This document shows, piece after piece, positions 24,735 through 37,311 of a stretch of DNA of 64,000 nucleotides. The position numbers and the translations under genes were made by a program. The DNA comes from Azadirachta indica. Its lineage: Eukaryota > Streptophyta > Magnoliopsida > Sapindales > Meliaceae. The stretch lies in assembly GCA_022749755.1 (NCBI GenBank), contig CM040452.1:4544350-4608349 (forward strand). Direction: 5' to 3'. The notes below the pieces were generated by a model. That model did not search any database and was not told where the DNA came from. It was given only the letters and a program-made list of their open reading frames with translations. The first letter of the stretch is position 1; every line of letters begins with the position of its first letter.

Positions 24735-26318
24735 TTAAAGCCTGCAAATAATCTGAGTCTCCTTGTCGTTGCATAAGTCCTCAATCCTATATCCTTGAAT
24801 CATTCTCTTTAATCCTTCTTCAAACCTTTCCATATTCCACTGCGGCAAGCCAATTGGTATCAGAAATCCGCTCTCCCCATCATATTTTATGTACTTCAGA
24901 AGAAAAGTTACTTGCGGAGAATTAGAAGAAGCTATTCCTCCGAAAATTGGTTTTCCCCACCCCAAATCAACTTGTTCAAATCCAAGTTTACTCACATCAG
25001 AAACAAGGAAATTTGCCCTCGTTGGGTACTTTACTCGTCGTCCTTCGATTTCCATAAGATCCATTGCCGATCTAATATACTCTTCATTCACTTTAGCCTT
25101 TGCCTTCTTCACCAATTCAACGGCATATTCCAATGGACTTCTGCATAAAACTTCAGCTTTTGATGATACAGCTGAGAATACCACAGCATTTCCATAGTAC
25201 CCACCTGGTAATTTCATGTTATTACTTTTTCCTCGTACGTTAACGAGACATGAAAATCGGACAGTTTCTTCAGGATGTAGATTGAGTGCAATTGTTTGAC
25301 ATCTCCATGCAAAAGCAGCTAACAGATCAAATGTCGAACAGTTTTTACGGTGTAACGGAAGCTGCTGTCTTAGGGTTTTTACATCTTTAGGGCCAAAGTA
25401 GAATGATTTGTGGTTGATGTCATTTGGGTTTGTAGTTGTCAAGGCATCTGGACTGTCATTTGTTTCGTCGTATTCTTGATGGATGCATGTTACTTTCGGA
25501 GGATTTCTGGCTGTTAATAATTCTCTTTCCCAAGTAGGAAAATGTGATGGTGTATGTTCCCCTCGAGCCATTTCCTCTATGGTTTTCAGGAGATATATCA
25601 AACCAAGTGCGTCAAAAATTGTGTGGTTGAAACGTAAGCAGACAATGAATCCTCCACAAGCCAAACGAGTCACCTGTATATATTGAAAAATGAGAATAAT
25701 CTCACTATAAACACACACATGCACTAAACCGTCCGTTGTTTTAAAGCTTATACATGTAATGGAGTAGTCTAAAAATTTTGGTGTGAAGCAATAATGGTTT
25801 TACAGATTTCAACGAATAATACTAAAGATTTTCATTTCAAATGGTGTCCGATGAACAGATCTCACCTGAATCAAGAGCAACGGGCAACCAAGAATGCCAT
25901 CAGACCCTGGAACATTGTAGAGTAGTTCATCCAAGTATGGGAATGGTGGTTGAATTGCACTGCCAAGCTGCTCAAGTTTGAAGTTGGCTTCAGCCTCAAT
26001 AAACAGGACCCCTTCACCATTGCAATCCACCGTAAGCTTGCGGTTGGGACCTTCTCTAAGCCTACCAGCTAAAGGATAATAAAACACAAGTGCCTTACTT
26101 AATGCTTCCTTGATCACCTTAACTGGATCCTTTCCTGTCATCAAAGGTGAAGGATTATTCTTGTAAAAGAACACTGCCGGAACCTGAAACCTGAAAATTT
26201 CCTGGTCATCTATATCGGAAAGGTTCTTCATTTCTCGCGGTGTTGGCCTTGCCGGAACGATTAGTTCCGGGGCCTGCCTGCTGACTGAAAGAACCTGCAG
26301 AGAAAAGCTATTTGCCAT
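24735..26318 (-). CDS. BAHD alcohol acyltransferase, copy D
   Basis: Exon 1 is 25866-26318, exon 2 is 24735-25673, and the intron is 25674-25865 with GT-AG ends. The spliced product is 463 residues. HTIFD is at about residues 168-172, and DLGWG replaces DFGWG. The C-terminus ends TQIICRL. An upstream in-frame ATG (26376-26378) would add 20 residues, but the same leader in copy E has a stop, so I place the start at 26316-26318. From about 25348 through the intron and exon 1 this gene is nearly identical to copy E, while the last third of exon 2 differs strongly. Acyl acceptor and donor cannot be predicted; divergence around the DLGWG region could change specificity. Confidence 0.87.
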
Positions 26319-26378
26319 TTTTGAGTTATACTGGCTCGAGTAAGGATCGAATTGAATTGTTGCATTGCTTGCTTGCAA

Positions 26379-27845
26379 GGGATTTCAATTTACAGTGCAT
26401 TGGAGGAGTTAATAGTAGGCCCATAAACAGCACGAGAAAAATTATTCAAATATAGAGAGTATTATTTGTTGACAGCTTTGTGATTTTAGTCGATAAACAG
26501 GTCAAATACACATGGCAAAATAAATTGCCTCAACCCCACAAAGGAAGTATAATTATTTGTTGAAATTTTATAAGACAGCCTAAAAATCCTCAACCACAAA
26601 TAGTTTTCTGGAACATCAAAGATATATACTCTGTCGTACTAATAAGACAAAACTACTAGAAAGCTTACTAATACAACCAAGAATCATGGTTAGTGCACAA
26701 TTTTTTTATTTAACTTATGAATTTGGTCATATAAAACACATGGAAATATAGTGGATGAAGAAAAAGACCACATTAAATGACCGTCCAACCGACAATTATT
26801 TTAAATGAAAAAAAAATCAGGACCACTTTTTTAATTTACTTTATGGAAAAAGGCCACATTTTTTTGACTTTTCTGCTCGCAGCATATAAATACGACTAAA
26901 ATTTTTTGAAAATAATCAATCAATAGTTTTTAGTAAGGTTCGACTAAAATTAAGCTCATAAATGTTTGGATATTTCAAAATTAATTCCATTCTTTTTTTT
27001 TTTGTTTTTTTTTCCTTTTCACAACGTGTAAATGTAAACAACTTCTTTTAAGAGTATCATAACACCAACTCGTGATCTTTTTAACCAAAAATAATATGGA
27101 CTGTAGAATAAATTAAATTTTTAAAGAGGAAAAAAAACTTATGCGTATATACATTACTTGAAAAAGACTAATGAATGAAAAGATAGAGCATATTTATTTG
27201 TGGTAATATTATTTTTTTTTAATCAGAAAATTGAGAGAATTTAAAATCTTAAATCTAAACAAACTTATTATTTAAAATCGTTCCTACTTATGTATTAATT
27301 TTAGATTAATTCAAATTTAAATAAAAGCAAAAACTATCTGAGATGTTATCTTTTAAAAAGGAAAAAATTCAGTCAGAAGTCATTTAAATTTATAAACTCT
27401 ATGTATTTAGAATAAACAAAATTTAATTATAAAGTTATTCTTAAAATTACAATTAAATGTAAACTTATGTAGATTTTAGGTTTTAGCGTGAAATTAAAAA
27501 TTTTAACTTAATTTTATTCAAATATAATTTCTTAATTAAAAAATTATAATTTTATATATTATAACATTGTAAACAATTAGATAAATTTTAAACATATTAG
27601 AAAAAAAACAATTACATTAGTCAAAAATTTTAACTTAATTTATTAGTAAAATATATGTAAAAGATGCAATCTTACATATGAATAAAATGAAATCAAGTTG
27701 CATTTAGTTCTTGTAGAAATTGTCACTTAAGTTAAAATTTTTAATTAATGCTAAAGTCTAAGACGTGAATTATTCAAACTTACAAATGTTAGGAAGAAAT
27801 AAGAGAAACAAGTATAAATTTAATTCTTCCCACTTACTTGAACTA
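26379..27845. other. 5' flank of copy D, duplicated near E
   Basis: Positions 26320-26700 resemble 49495-50090, and 27240-27760 resemble 51290-51930 and parts of 33180-33370. The DNA is AT-rich with poly-T runs. No gene recognised; it is the non-coding half of the segment shared by copies D, E and F. Confidence 0.5.
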
Positions 27846-28420
27846 AGATGAAGTGATCAAATAGATCAAAAATAATAAAAACAGCAAAAATAATCAAATT
27901 AATAAACACAAGAGACGTTAAATTTACGTAGAAAAACCTCCCCCTCAATATGAGTAAAAGGAAAAAACCAAGGCCAAAAAATTTCTATTATCACCAAATA
28001 AGAAGTACCAAAATCTTCTTACAAGATTACAGTCTTAAAAACAAATAAGAACTCAATCACAAAGTGAGTGCCAAAGAAAAACCTCACTAAATACACCAAT
28101 AGATGAACATTAAAGTGAAAGAGCCAAAATAAGACTGCAGAAAAATTTTGAAAATCAGAACTGCTGTAAACGTAAAATCTAGACGTGCTAGAGAGCTCTG
28201 ATGGTCAATCACACCATCCAGAATCAAGAACTATGTGTGTAGAATCTCTATGTAAAATTTGAGCTAAAACGGAGTTCAAATCACTACCCGATTATCAGCT
28301 TGATGAAAACTGTGCAAGACTGAAATTTTCTGAAAAAGTGCCGTTTTTCTGTCTTACGACTTGTACTATTTTTCTCATACACACACCTTATATAGTCACA
28401 AAAGAAATCTAAAATCTCTA
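27846..28420. mobile_element. Possible transposon-derived insertion
   Basis: A less AT-rich stretch, out of character with its surroundings, contains GACGTTAAATTTACGTAGAA, AAACCTCCCCCTCAA and repeated AACAAATAAGAACTCAATCAC-like words. These resemble interspersed repeats of plant genomes (LTR-type), but I see no terminal repeats or coding domain, and the D/E flank similarity is interrupted here. Low-confidence call. Confidence 0.3.
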
Positions 28421-30120
28421 ATCATGTGGGCATCAAAATTGGACCTTCTCTAAATAGGAGCGAAACCCAACCCAACAACAAACACTAAGGTAAAGAATTG
28501 CATAATTTTTGGAAAGTTTAACTTGTAAACATGAAGCATGATCTATGCAAGATACTGATACAAATTTTTAAGACTTAATTATCAGTTTTGGTTATTAAGT
28601 TGAAAAACAAACCTGCTTAAAATATTTGAATGATGAAAAGTAAATAGGCTCTCAATCTTAGGAAGAAAGATTAAAAAAATTTTCCTAAATATAAAATAGA
28701 TGTAGTGAATTTACTCCTTCAAAAAATTTATAAGGCACCAATTAACCATAAAAATAGAAAAGAATGTCAATAGATGGACATAACGATTGAAAAATACTGC
28801 AAAAAAACAAAAGCAAAGCAATAAAAAAACTAATAAATAAAGGTGTTATTACAATTTTACAAATAATAAAATTTTAGATCTAGACAATTTATGTATACTT
28901 TGAACACCTTTTATCGTGCATGCTTCTTTAATAATTTTTAAATTAAATTTTATTATCTAAACATACTTGCAAATGCCAAAAGAAAACCTCAATTATTAGC
29001 CGATTCTATATAAATTATTTTGATCCACATAAAATTATTCATCATATTCAATATTTTTTGTTTGAAATAAAAATCTTTAAATTTATTGAAATTAAAAAAC
29101 AAAAGAATCAATGATTCATATATATATTTTAATAAGAGAATATAATGTGCTATAAAGAAATTTAAAATATATAGAAAAATAATATTTTTTATTGATTGCT
29201 CAAGAAATACTACAACCATCTATTTATACAGGAAAATCAAAATAAATTTGACAAAAAGTCAAAATTATATAAATGTATAATTTTGATTTCCATAAATTAT
29301 TTGAATGATTTATGACAAAATATCATTTTGGTTTAATTCGAACTTGACAATGTATCAGTCTAAAAGTAATTGTCTTGGGTTTGTGCAAATCTTTTCAGCA
29401 TCTTCAATTAATTCTTATCATTCAGAAACATTATTATTATTTTTATGTCAAGAAAATTTTTCAACTTCCAAATATTAGTTAGTATACCATTCCTACCATC
29501 CTTTTGTGAAGAAAATCTTTCAAATCCTTATCAACAAGCATTTCTATTATCCTGGTGAAGAAAATCTTCTAGTTTATGTTGATCTTTTTAAGGCAGCCTA
29601 ATGTGTGTTGTTTTTTTAAAGTACCTTAATATATACTATCCTTTTAAGGAAGTAATTTTAAATTTCTTTTTTAAATCCTAAAATCAATTCTCTCCCTTTT
29701 TTTTTAAAAATTCCACAATTTTTTTTTATCTTTGTTTTTTTTTTTCTTTGAAGGCATAAACCAGACCTAAGTATCCTTTAAGACTAAATATTAGGAAAGA
29801 AGGTGAAAAAACCTGGCAAAATACTTTTCTTTTTTTTTTTTTCTTTTAAATAGAGGACCAAAATGAAACGTTTCTTATTACTAAAAGTAAAATAGTAATA
29901 AAAAAATATTAAAAAATATAATTGAAATTAACCAGCCAATGTCATCCCTATGCAATATATCCGGCGAGTCATCAGCGCGAGTGTAGTACAACACACGGTG
30001 GATGGTGACGAATTATAGTAAGTGAAAGGCTAAGGTTTTTCTACTTCCTTTTATTTAGAAAAAATAAATTAAAATTTCACGTTCTCCAAGCACTAATAGT
30101 AACGCTTTCTTTTATTTATA
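28421..30120. other. Spacer, partly duplicated
   Basis: Positions 28590-29150 repeat 23380-23850. Beyond 29150 the DNA has no close match in the window that I noticed; GTGAAGAAAATCTT occurs twice near 29503 and 29553. No gene recognised. Confidence 0.4.
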
Positions 30121-30127
30121 AAAAAAT

Positions 30128-31510
30128 TAGGCCCCATTTGATTTATTTTTTTAATAGAATTTTATATTTTTAAAGACAAAAAATACAATGAATCATTAAA
30201 ATGTGTGTTTGTATAAAAAAAATATCTAAAAAAGTGATTTTGAATCAAATTTTAATTTTTAGTTAAAAAGTAAAAACGAAAAAAATAGTTTGTTTTTATT
30301 TTTATGTTAATCATATCTCAACATAATCAAAAAATAATTTTCTATCTCTTACATTTTTCTTAAAATTTTTAAAATATGAATTTATAACGTTTACATTATC
30401 TGTTTTAAACTTAAATTTGTATCGTTAATATTATTCTTAATTCTAGTATTTATTTACAAATTTAACTCCATCGAACTTAACTCTATTTTCTTTACCATAT
30501 ATTGTCTTTTTCAAATTGATTGCTAGCTCTTCTCAATTCTAATTATATCAATTGTTAGCTCTTTCTCATAACTGATTAAGGTATGTTTTAATTTTTAATT
30601 AATATATTTTAGCAAAAAATTATAATTGACATGATATTTGATTTTTTAATTTACAGTTATTTTTTGTAATATGCAATTTAAATTTGTATCATATTTTTGT
30701 TGATAGGATTATATGAAAATTTTTTTAGTTCTTGATCATTTAGTTTGAATATGCATAATTTATTTACTACACCTATCTTGAATTTGTAAAGTATTTGATT
30801 GTTGAGTTTGTGTAAAATTGTTTTAATACTTGATGTCTTAAAAGTAAGACCCTTTATTATTCGTAAACAGATACCAAACATTTTAGAATCCTTAAGTAGA
30901 TTCTAACTCGCTTTACAATTCAATTACATTTAAAATCCTGGGTTGCAATTTTGGAGAAAACACTTATATAAATGATTGAAATTAATAAAGATTTAGAAAA
31001 TATAATCCATGTTATCTTGTTACTAACCGTACAAGACTTACATGAATTACTATCATTTTCAAAATGCATACAAGTCATTTAACACCCATTGAAATAATTT
31101 TATATTGATTTTGCAATAATAATTACCAAACATTAATTACATTATTTTACAATAATTATTCTTAAATTCCACTTTTGTGTGTCATTGACTATGTTTTAAG
31201 GAAATAAATAATTTATGTTCTTTATATTCATATATTTTAAATACCAATTTAGAATAATCAACATCAATAAAATATTTTTACTTATTTACTAATAAAATTT
31301 TAATAAAAAGAAAATACTGAAAATAGTTTTAATCAAACACATATTCTTATTTTTATTATTTTCAAAAATTATATCAAACATGTTTATACATATTTTAAAA
31401 TTAAAAAACAATTTTTAGATATTATATCAAACACATTTTTAAATATTAAAAATATTAAGAATACAACTCATATTTTCAAATTCTATCCAAATTTTCGAAA
31501 ACGCAAATCA
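30128..31510. mobile_element. Possible TIR element with subterminal TTTGAT words
   Basis: The left end reads GGCCCCATTTGATTTATT and the right end, reversed, reads GAGAATGTTTGATTTGCG. Both are followed by Ile/Lys-type AT-rich sequence with repeated TGTTTGAT/ATCAAACA words (right side: 31336, 31374, 31424 and 31505 region). This arrangement is common in hAT-like non-autonomous elements, but the inverted repeats are imperfect and I found no clear target duplication. No coding frame inside. Confidence 0.3.
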
Positions 31511-31679
31511 AACATTCTCTTTATAACTTATTATTATTTCTTACGTAAATTATTTTATTATCTCATACTAATCGTTACTCGCAAAATAAGAGTAGCCTTC
31601 TAATGGATACAACAAACTTTATCAAAAAGAAAAAAAATTATATCATTTTTGTTTTAATTTAAAAAATAATACTGAACAG

Positions 31680-31735
31680 TCACAATTTGACTAATATATA
31701 TATATATATACATATACACACACACTAATATTTAC
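31680..31735. repeat. (AT)n/(CA)n microsatellite downstream of copy F
   Basis: Short AT repeat followed by CATATACACACACAC. It lies in DNA that otherwise matches the 3' flank of copy D (24460-24700), where the repeat is absent or much shorter. Confidence 0.7.
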
Positions 31736-31889
31736 CTATTCTTCATCCCACTTATACTAAAGAGCGGCCAATAATTTTATTTCGATAACTTCATATGTCT
31801 TACATAGATTATAAACTATATCATGAAATTAAGATCTAAATAAACATTAAATATTAAATATTCCAGTAATAATTAAGCAAATCTACTAA

Positions 31890-33075
31890 TGAAAGCTTGC
31901 AAAAGATCTGAGTCTTCTTATTGTTGCATGGATCCTTCACCTTAGATCCTTGAATCATTCTCTTCATCTCTTCTTCAAAACTCTCCATATTTGAAGGCGG
32001 CAACAGTATTGGTATCAGACTCCCGCTTTCCCATCCTCTTTTATGTACGAGAGAAAAAACCTAATCAAAGAAATAGCGCCAGCAACTCCTCCAAGTACTG
32101 GTTTTCCCCATCCCAAATCAACTTCTGCAAGTCCAACTTTTGTCAGATCAGAAATAATGAAATTAGCCTTAGTCGGGAACTTTGCGAGTCGCCCTTTGAT
32201 CACCATAAGATCCGCTACTGACCTTATATACTCTTCGTTCACTTTAGCCTTGGCCTTCTTCACCAATTTAACAGCATATTCCAATGGACTTCTGCATAAA
32301 ACTTCTGCTTTCGAACATACAGCTGGGAATGCCATTGCATTTCCGTAATACCCAGTTGGTAAATACATATTGTAACTTTTTCCTCGAACGTTAACTGGAC
32401 ATGAAAATCGGACAGTTTCTTCAGGATCTAGTTTAAGTGCAATTGTTCGACATCTCCATATAAAAGCGGCTAACAATTCGAAGGTTGAACATTTTCTAAG
32501 GTACAGCGGAAGCTGCTGTCTCAGGGCTTTTATGTCATTGGGGCCAACGTAGAATGACTCGTGGATCAAGTCATTTGGGTTTGTAGTTGTGAAGACATCT
32601 GCGACCCGGTTGTTGTTTGTTTCCTCGTATTCATGGTGGATGCATCTTATTTGGGGTGGATTTCTAGCGTTTAACAATTCCCGTTGCCAAACAGGAAACA
32701 GCGATGGTGAATGTTCTCCTCGAGCCATTTCCTCAATGGTTTTCAGGAATTGCATCAAACCAAATCCGTCCCAAATTGTGTGGTTGAAACTTAAGCCAAC
32801 AATGAATCCTCCACATGTCAATCGAGTAACCTATACACACACACACACAGAGATATATATATATATATTCATTAATATATTTCATAAAGTTATACTACGA
32901 GTTAAATTAACTAAAGTTTTTCATTTGAAGAAAATTTTAATAAATATATTCTCACTTGTATTAAGAGCAAAGGGCAACCAAGAATGCCATCGGAGCCTGG
33001 AACATTGTAGAGGAGTTCGCCTAAAAATGGGCACGGTGGCTGGATTGCATTGCGAAGCTGCTCAAGTTTGAAGTT
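31890..33075 (-). pseudogene. BAHD acyltransferase copy F: 5'-truncated and frameshifted
   Basis: Only the last ~40 codons of exon 1 remain (32956-33075, from the NFKLEQLRN segment to LLIQ), followed by intron 32831-32955 and exon 2 from 32830. HTIWD and DLGWG are present. Compared with copy C, one base is missing near 32025-32030, so the frame ends early at 32015, just after KEDGKAG. The true C-terminus (IPILLPPSNME...) can be read in the next frame down to about 31890, and the usual stop after the last Leu is also displaced. The 5' break at 33075 is followed by a local duplication of GTAGAGGAGTTCGCCTAAAAA (33006 and 33105). Closest relative: copy C. Confidence 0.85.
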
Positions 33076-34800
33076 TATTATCAATATCTAAAAAAGCATT
33101 TATTGTAGAGGAGTTCGCCTAAAAAAGCATTTATTATCAATATCTAAAAAATTACTTTATAAAACATTAGATAAACTCTATATACGTTAGAAAAAAAATT
33201 ACTTTAAGTTAAAAAGTTTAATTACTTTATTAGTAAATATATGTGAAAGACGTAACCTTACATATCAATAAAATGAAATGAAATTGTATTTGATTCACAT
33301 GCCACTTAAGTTAAAATTTTTGAGCTAATGTTGAAGTCAAAAATATGAATTATTCAAACATATACAAACACTAGTGCAGAGAATTTATATGTGTATTGGA
33401 AAATAACTTAAAAATCTTTCAAAAACTTATCAATGATAATAGTTTTAAAAATATCTATTAAAATCTCAATTATATCCCTATTTATTCTTCAATAGTAGAT
33501 AGTTAAGAAAATTATTTTTGAACTCCTAAATAAAATTAAAATAATAATAATGATAAGTATCATTTTGTAAGGTATTGATAATTAAATGTTTATCAATATA
33601 TTATAATTAAAATATAAATTTATTTATTTTATAATATATATAATAATTCAATATTAATTATGTGATAAAAATAAATAAAATAAAGAATACATAAATATTA
33701 TTTATAAATAAATTTTATAACATAATGTTTATGATTATATTATAACTTAAAGAAAACATATTTATATAACTAAATTATATACAATATAATAAAAATAAAA
33801 TATGTTCTATCTCCATCTCTCAAACTGCAGACACTGTGACCAAATATTTGGTCCTACTGTGGAAGGTGCCAGCTTGAGGGGACTGTCTATTAATTACATT
33901 ATTATAATAAATTTTGAGTAATAAAGGGATCATGAAAATTTCCCTCCAAAATTTAAGGTTATAAGACCTTGGGAAGAAGCTTCTAGTTGTTGATTTATTC
34001 TATATGCTAATTGATATATAAATATCTTCTAAATAAATAATCAAAGTGTATAACAAGTAAGTTTTAAAAATTTTAAAAATTAATTTATTATGATTGATAA
34101 TAACCACTTCATTCATAACGATCCATTTTCTAAAATGAAATTGATAAATATCTGATATAATTCATGTTCATCATGTTACAGCTACAAAATTAGAATATTA
34201 AATTTACATCTTAAAGGATATAAATATTTGTGAGTTATTAAATAAAAATTAATTATTCAATATGTATCATTTATCAGTTAGTGCTTATTTCTTAGTCAAT
34301 TCATGATGATGAGAAAATGTATATGTTCTTTACCTATCACTATTTCGTGGTAGAACACATAACTACTGAAAAAGAAATCATTTACTTATGAAAATTCATG
34401 TATGTTATAATTATTTAATTTTATGTTTAATTACATATGTTAATTGCACATAATATCACTAAAAAGTGTACTACAGATGATGATATTATCCAATATTATC
34501 TTGCATAATATTTATATATGCTCTACAGGACAGGATATTTGATCTTAAGTTGACTCTATGAAACACTGGAAATCTAAAACATAAAGTTAGAGATTTTTGG
34601 GAGATAATTTTCGCAAACCCAAGAAAATGTAAAATTTTATTTTTACTTCCCTAGAGGGTAGAAATTCAGAAGCATCCCGAAATTTTTGCTTCATTATTTA
34701 ACTTCTGTCAGCTGTCTCTTTCTCATCTGTTTGTATCATCAACTCCGATGATATATTATTGATCTGCAAATTCATTGATCAAAATCATTTCATAGGGAGA
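33076..34800. other. Spacer between copy F and nsLTP
   Basis: Starts with the rearranged break of copy F. It then resembles the D and E 5' flanks (33180-33370). A segment at 33826-33895 (TCTCAAACTGCAGACACTGT...GGTCCTACTGTGGAAGG) matches 52135-52210, so the right end of the duplicated block is seen here. The remainder is AT-rich without genes. Confidence 0.5.
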
Positions 34801-34949
34801 CTCAAACTTCATCCTCCCAATGTATCCCAATGCTATACTATTTAAACTTCAACCCCACTTCAATTTCTACACCATCAGCAAAACTGCTTCCAAGATACTT
34901 AGAAGCACTTTTCAAGAGCTTGTTACTAGAATTACTTTGCCATTTAACC

Positions 34950-35391
34950 ATGAAGAACCTCTTCTTCTCCATGTTCTTCCTGCTCTCTCTTATCTTCTTC
35001 GCAAGCATCAGCAAGGCAGTCATTCCATGTGGCACAGTTGATGCCAAAGCAGCAGTATGTGTTGGGTTTGCCACCGGGAAGGCTGCAACGCCAACTCAGC
35101 ATGCTGTAGCGGGCTGCAACAGCTTTCGCAGAGTGTGAAAACAGTGGACGATAAGAAAGCAATTTGCCGATGCTTGAAGGCAGGAGCCAAGTCCTTGGGG
35201 GTTCAGGACAGATTCTTGAGCAAAATTCCCAACGTTTGCAAGATCAAAGTTGGTTTCCCTGTATCCACCAGCACCAATTGTGAAACGTAAGTAATTCAAT
35301 ATCAATTAGTCTTCTGTAAGCTTAAAGTAATACATAAATGAAGAAGACAAAATGTTAATTGTGTATTTGTTTTCATTGCAGGATTCACTAA
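34950..35391 (+). pseudogene. Type 1 non-specific lipid-transfer protein gene with one-base frameshift
   Basis: Family role: secreted lipid-binding protein of the cell wall. Exon 1 is 34950-35286, the GT-AG intron is 35287-35381, and exon 2 (35382-35391) supplies the final Ile-His-stop. A hydrophobic signal peptide (MKNLFFSMFFLLSLIFF, about 23 residues) precedes a mature region with all eight family cysteines in the C..C..CC..CXC..C..C order. Between the TPTQ codons and the Cys-Cys pair (near 35099-35102) one base is missing, so the frame ends at ...CNSFRRV. The coding length is 347 nt, one short of 116 codons. A polyadenylation-like AATAAA is at 35475. Either a recently dead gene or a sequence error; everything else is well preserved. 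Confidence 0.8.
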
Positions 35392-37311
35392 ATTTTCTAT
35401 GGAGCTCAGGGAAAGAGGAAAAAAGAATAGTAACAATAGGTCTTAATCAGGAAGAAATTAAGATGAAAATTTTCAATAAAACAGTAGTAAGCGAATGGAT
35501 GCAATGTTGTAGGAGGTCTTTCTGCATCAGACCCTGCCTTCCTTTGTCATCACTGTAATAATAATAATAATTATGTACCACCAAGTTTGAATATTCATAA
35601 ATTCAATATAATTTGCCTGTCATATATATTCAGAAATCATTGTTCTTGAAATTAAGTTGAAGGTAATAGACATAGACAATGATATTTCTTGTGCTAAGAG
35701 AGAGTAATACTATATATACATACCAACCATCCATATAAAATAGCATGATATTAGATGATTGAAAGAATAAAAATATAAAGTTTGTATTAACGAGTTCACA
35801 TAAATAACGAGCAAGAAGACACATTTCCTTACTGCCTTTTTATTAGCAAGGGCAGCACAATTTCAGAGTTTAATGAATCAAATAACATAAAAAGGCTAAC
35901 ACATATTTTTCACGTAAAGAATCACAAATATTGCCAATAAATTTAGAGTGACTATTGACTGCCACTGTGACAATCATGAATTGGTGAGTATAGCACAAGA
36001 CAACAAAGAGATCGCAGAGAATTTGGGCAAGTTTTAGTATACATACAAGCAGTAGAGGGAAAGCTTAGCTTACTGATGGCAGTTTTCCCGTACACTACAA
36101 AATTTGAGGCTTTACATGAAGAAAAACTCCAAGCGAACCCAATTGTAGACCAACAATGAAAGCACACAGGGAAGTAAATTGCAGATGAAGGCAACATCTG
36201 TTAAAGGAGAATTTGCATAGATCTCTGTTCATAGCAGTCTTTCTCTCCCCTGTTAAGGAACAATATGAAGAATATGAGTATCATCTCATTGTCTTTCTAG
36301 TTTGAATCAACCTTAACAGCCATCAACAAAACAAGCACCCTTTGGTTCTCGCAAATCCCTCTAATCCTTTATCTTAAACGTTTGTAATCCGCTTCGGTCA
36401 TGAGCAGAGCTCAAGCAAGGAGCCCCATACCAAGAGTACTTTTTTGTTTAAGGCAAATAGAAGACTAGTAAGAGACATTATACATAAGATGCTGTGGAAT
36501 GCACAAAAACTGATAAATCAGGGATCTAGAAATCATACTCCAAACAGAAACCTACATTTCATTTGGTCAATATCACTGAACAATGTTGCCAATTTGTGTC
36601 ACAAATTATGTCCACGCATCATGGAGTTTGTAAAATATTCTGAAGATAAAAGAGTTAACAAGTGTTCCATATCCCAGAGGGAGAGGGGGAAAGATATTTT
36701 CACCTGATAGAGCCAGCAGAAAGCTGCAGTACAAGTCCTGCTATAATTCTCTGTTTGCCTTTGATCGTCACTCTAAAACACATCTATAGCTAATAGAAAA
36801 TGGAAGCCCAATGTTTTAATTTGGTACCCAAGAAAAGCCTTAAATTCACCCTTTGATGGTTAGCTTCCAAATAATCGGATACCTGGTCCACTATCCGCCT
36901 TAATTAATGCTTCAAAGATCAAGCCTGATGACTCAAACATAATACCAATGTCCATGTCAGAAGAATGAACAACTCACTACTTCAAGAACAGGCAATTCTT
37001 TGAAGCTCGGAACCCATTTAACTTGAAAAGTTTGAAGCTTAGAACAGGAGTTCTCCACTTCCCTTTCTAGTTTCCACAAAGAATAGCACTCATTGTTCAA
37101 CACAAGTGAGGAAAAATCTGTGGGCAGAAGCAGTAATCAGGTTGGAGTCTAAGAATCAATCGAGTCACTTAAATACAAACACACCTTTGAGCAACCAAGG
37201 CCTGTTGAAGGAAGATTTAGGTTAATAATATCAACTGAGGTAAGATGTTCTATTGTTTACCAAATCTACCTCATCATAGACACTCCTCTGGTTATCATCC
37301 AACGTAAGGAC
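35392..37311. other. nsLTP 3' region and probable PPR 3' UTR
   Basis: The first ~200 bases are the likely 3' UTR of the nsLTP gene. From roughly 35850 to 37311 the DNA is less AT-rich than typical spacer and lies just downstream of the minus-strand PPR gene; it may include that gene's 3' UTR. Small frames on both strands have no recognisable domain. Confidence 0.4.

Noticed and set aside
35952..36707. Small open frames on both strands between the nsLTP and PPR genes
   Set aside because: No recognisable domain; more likely 3' UTR or spacer.
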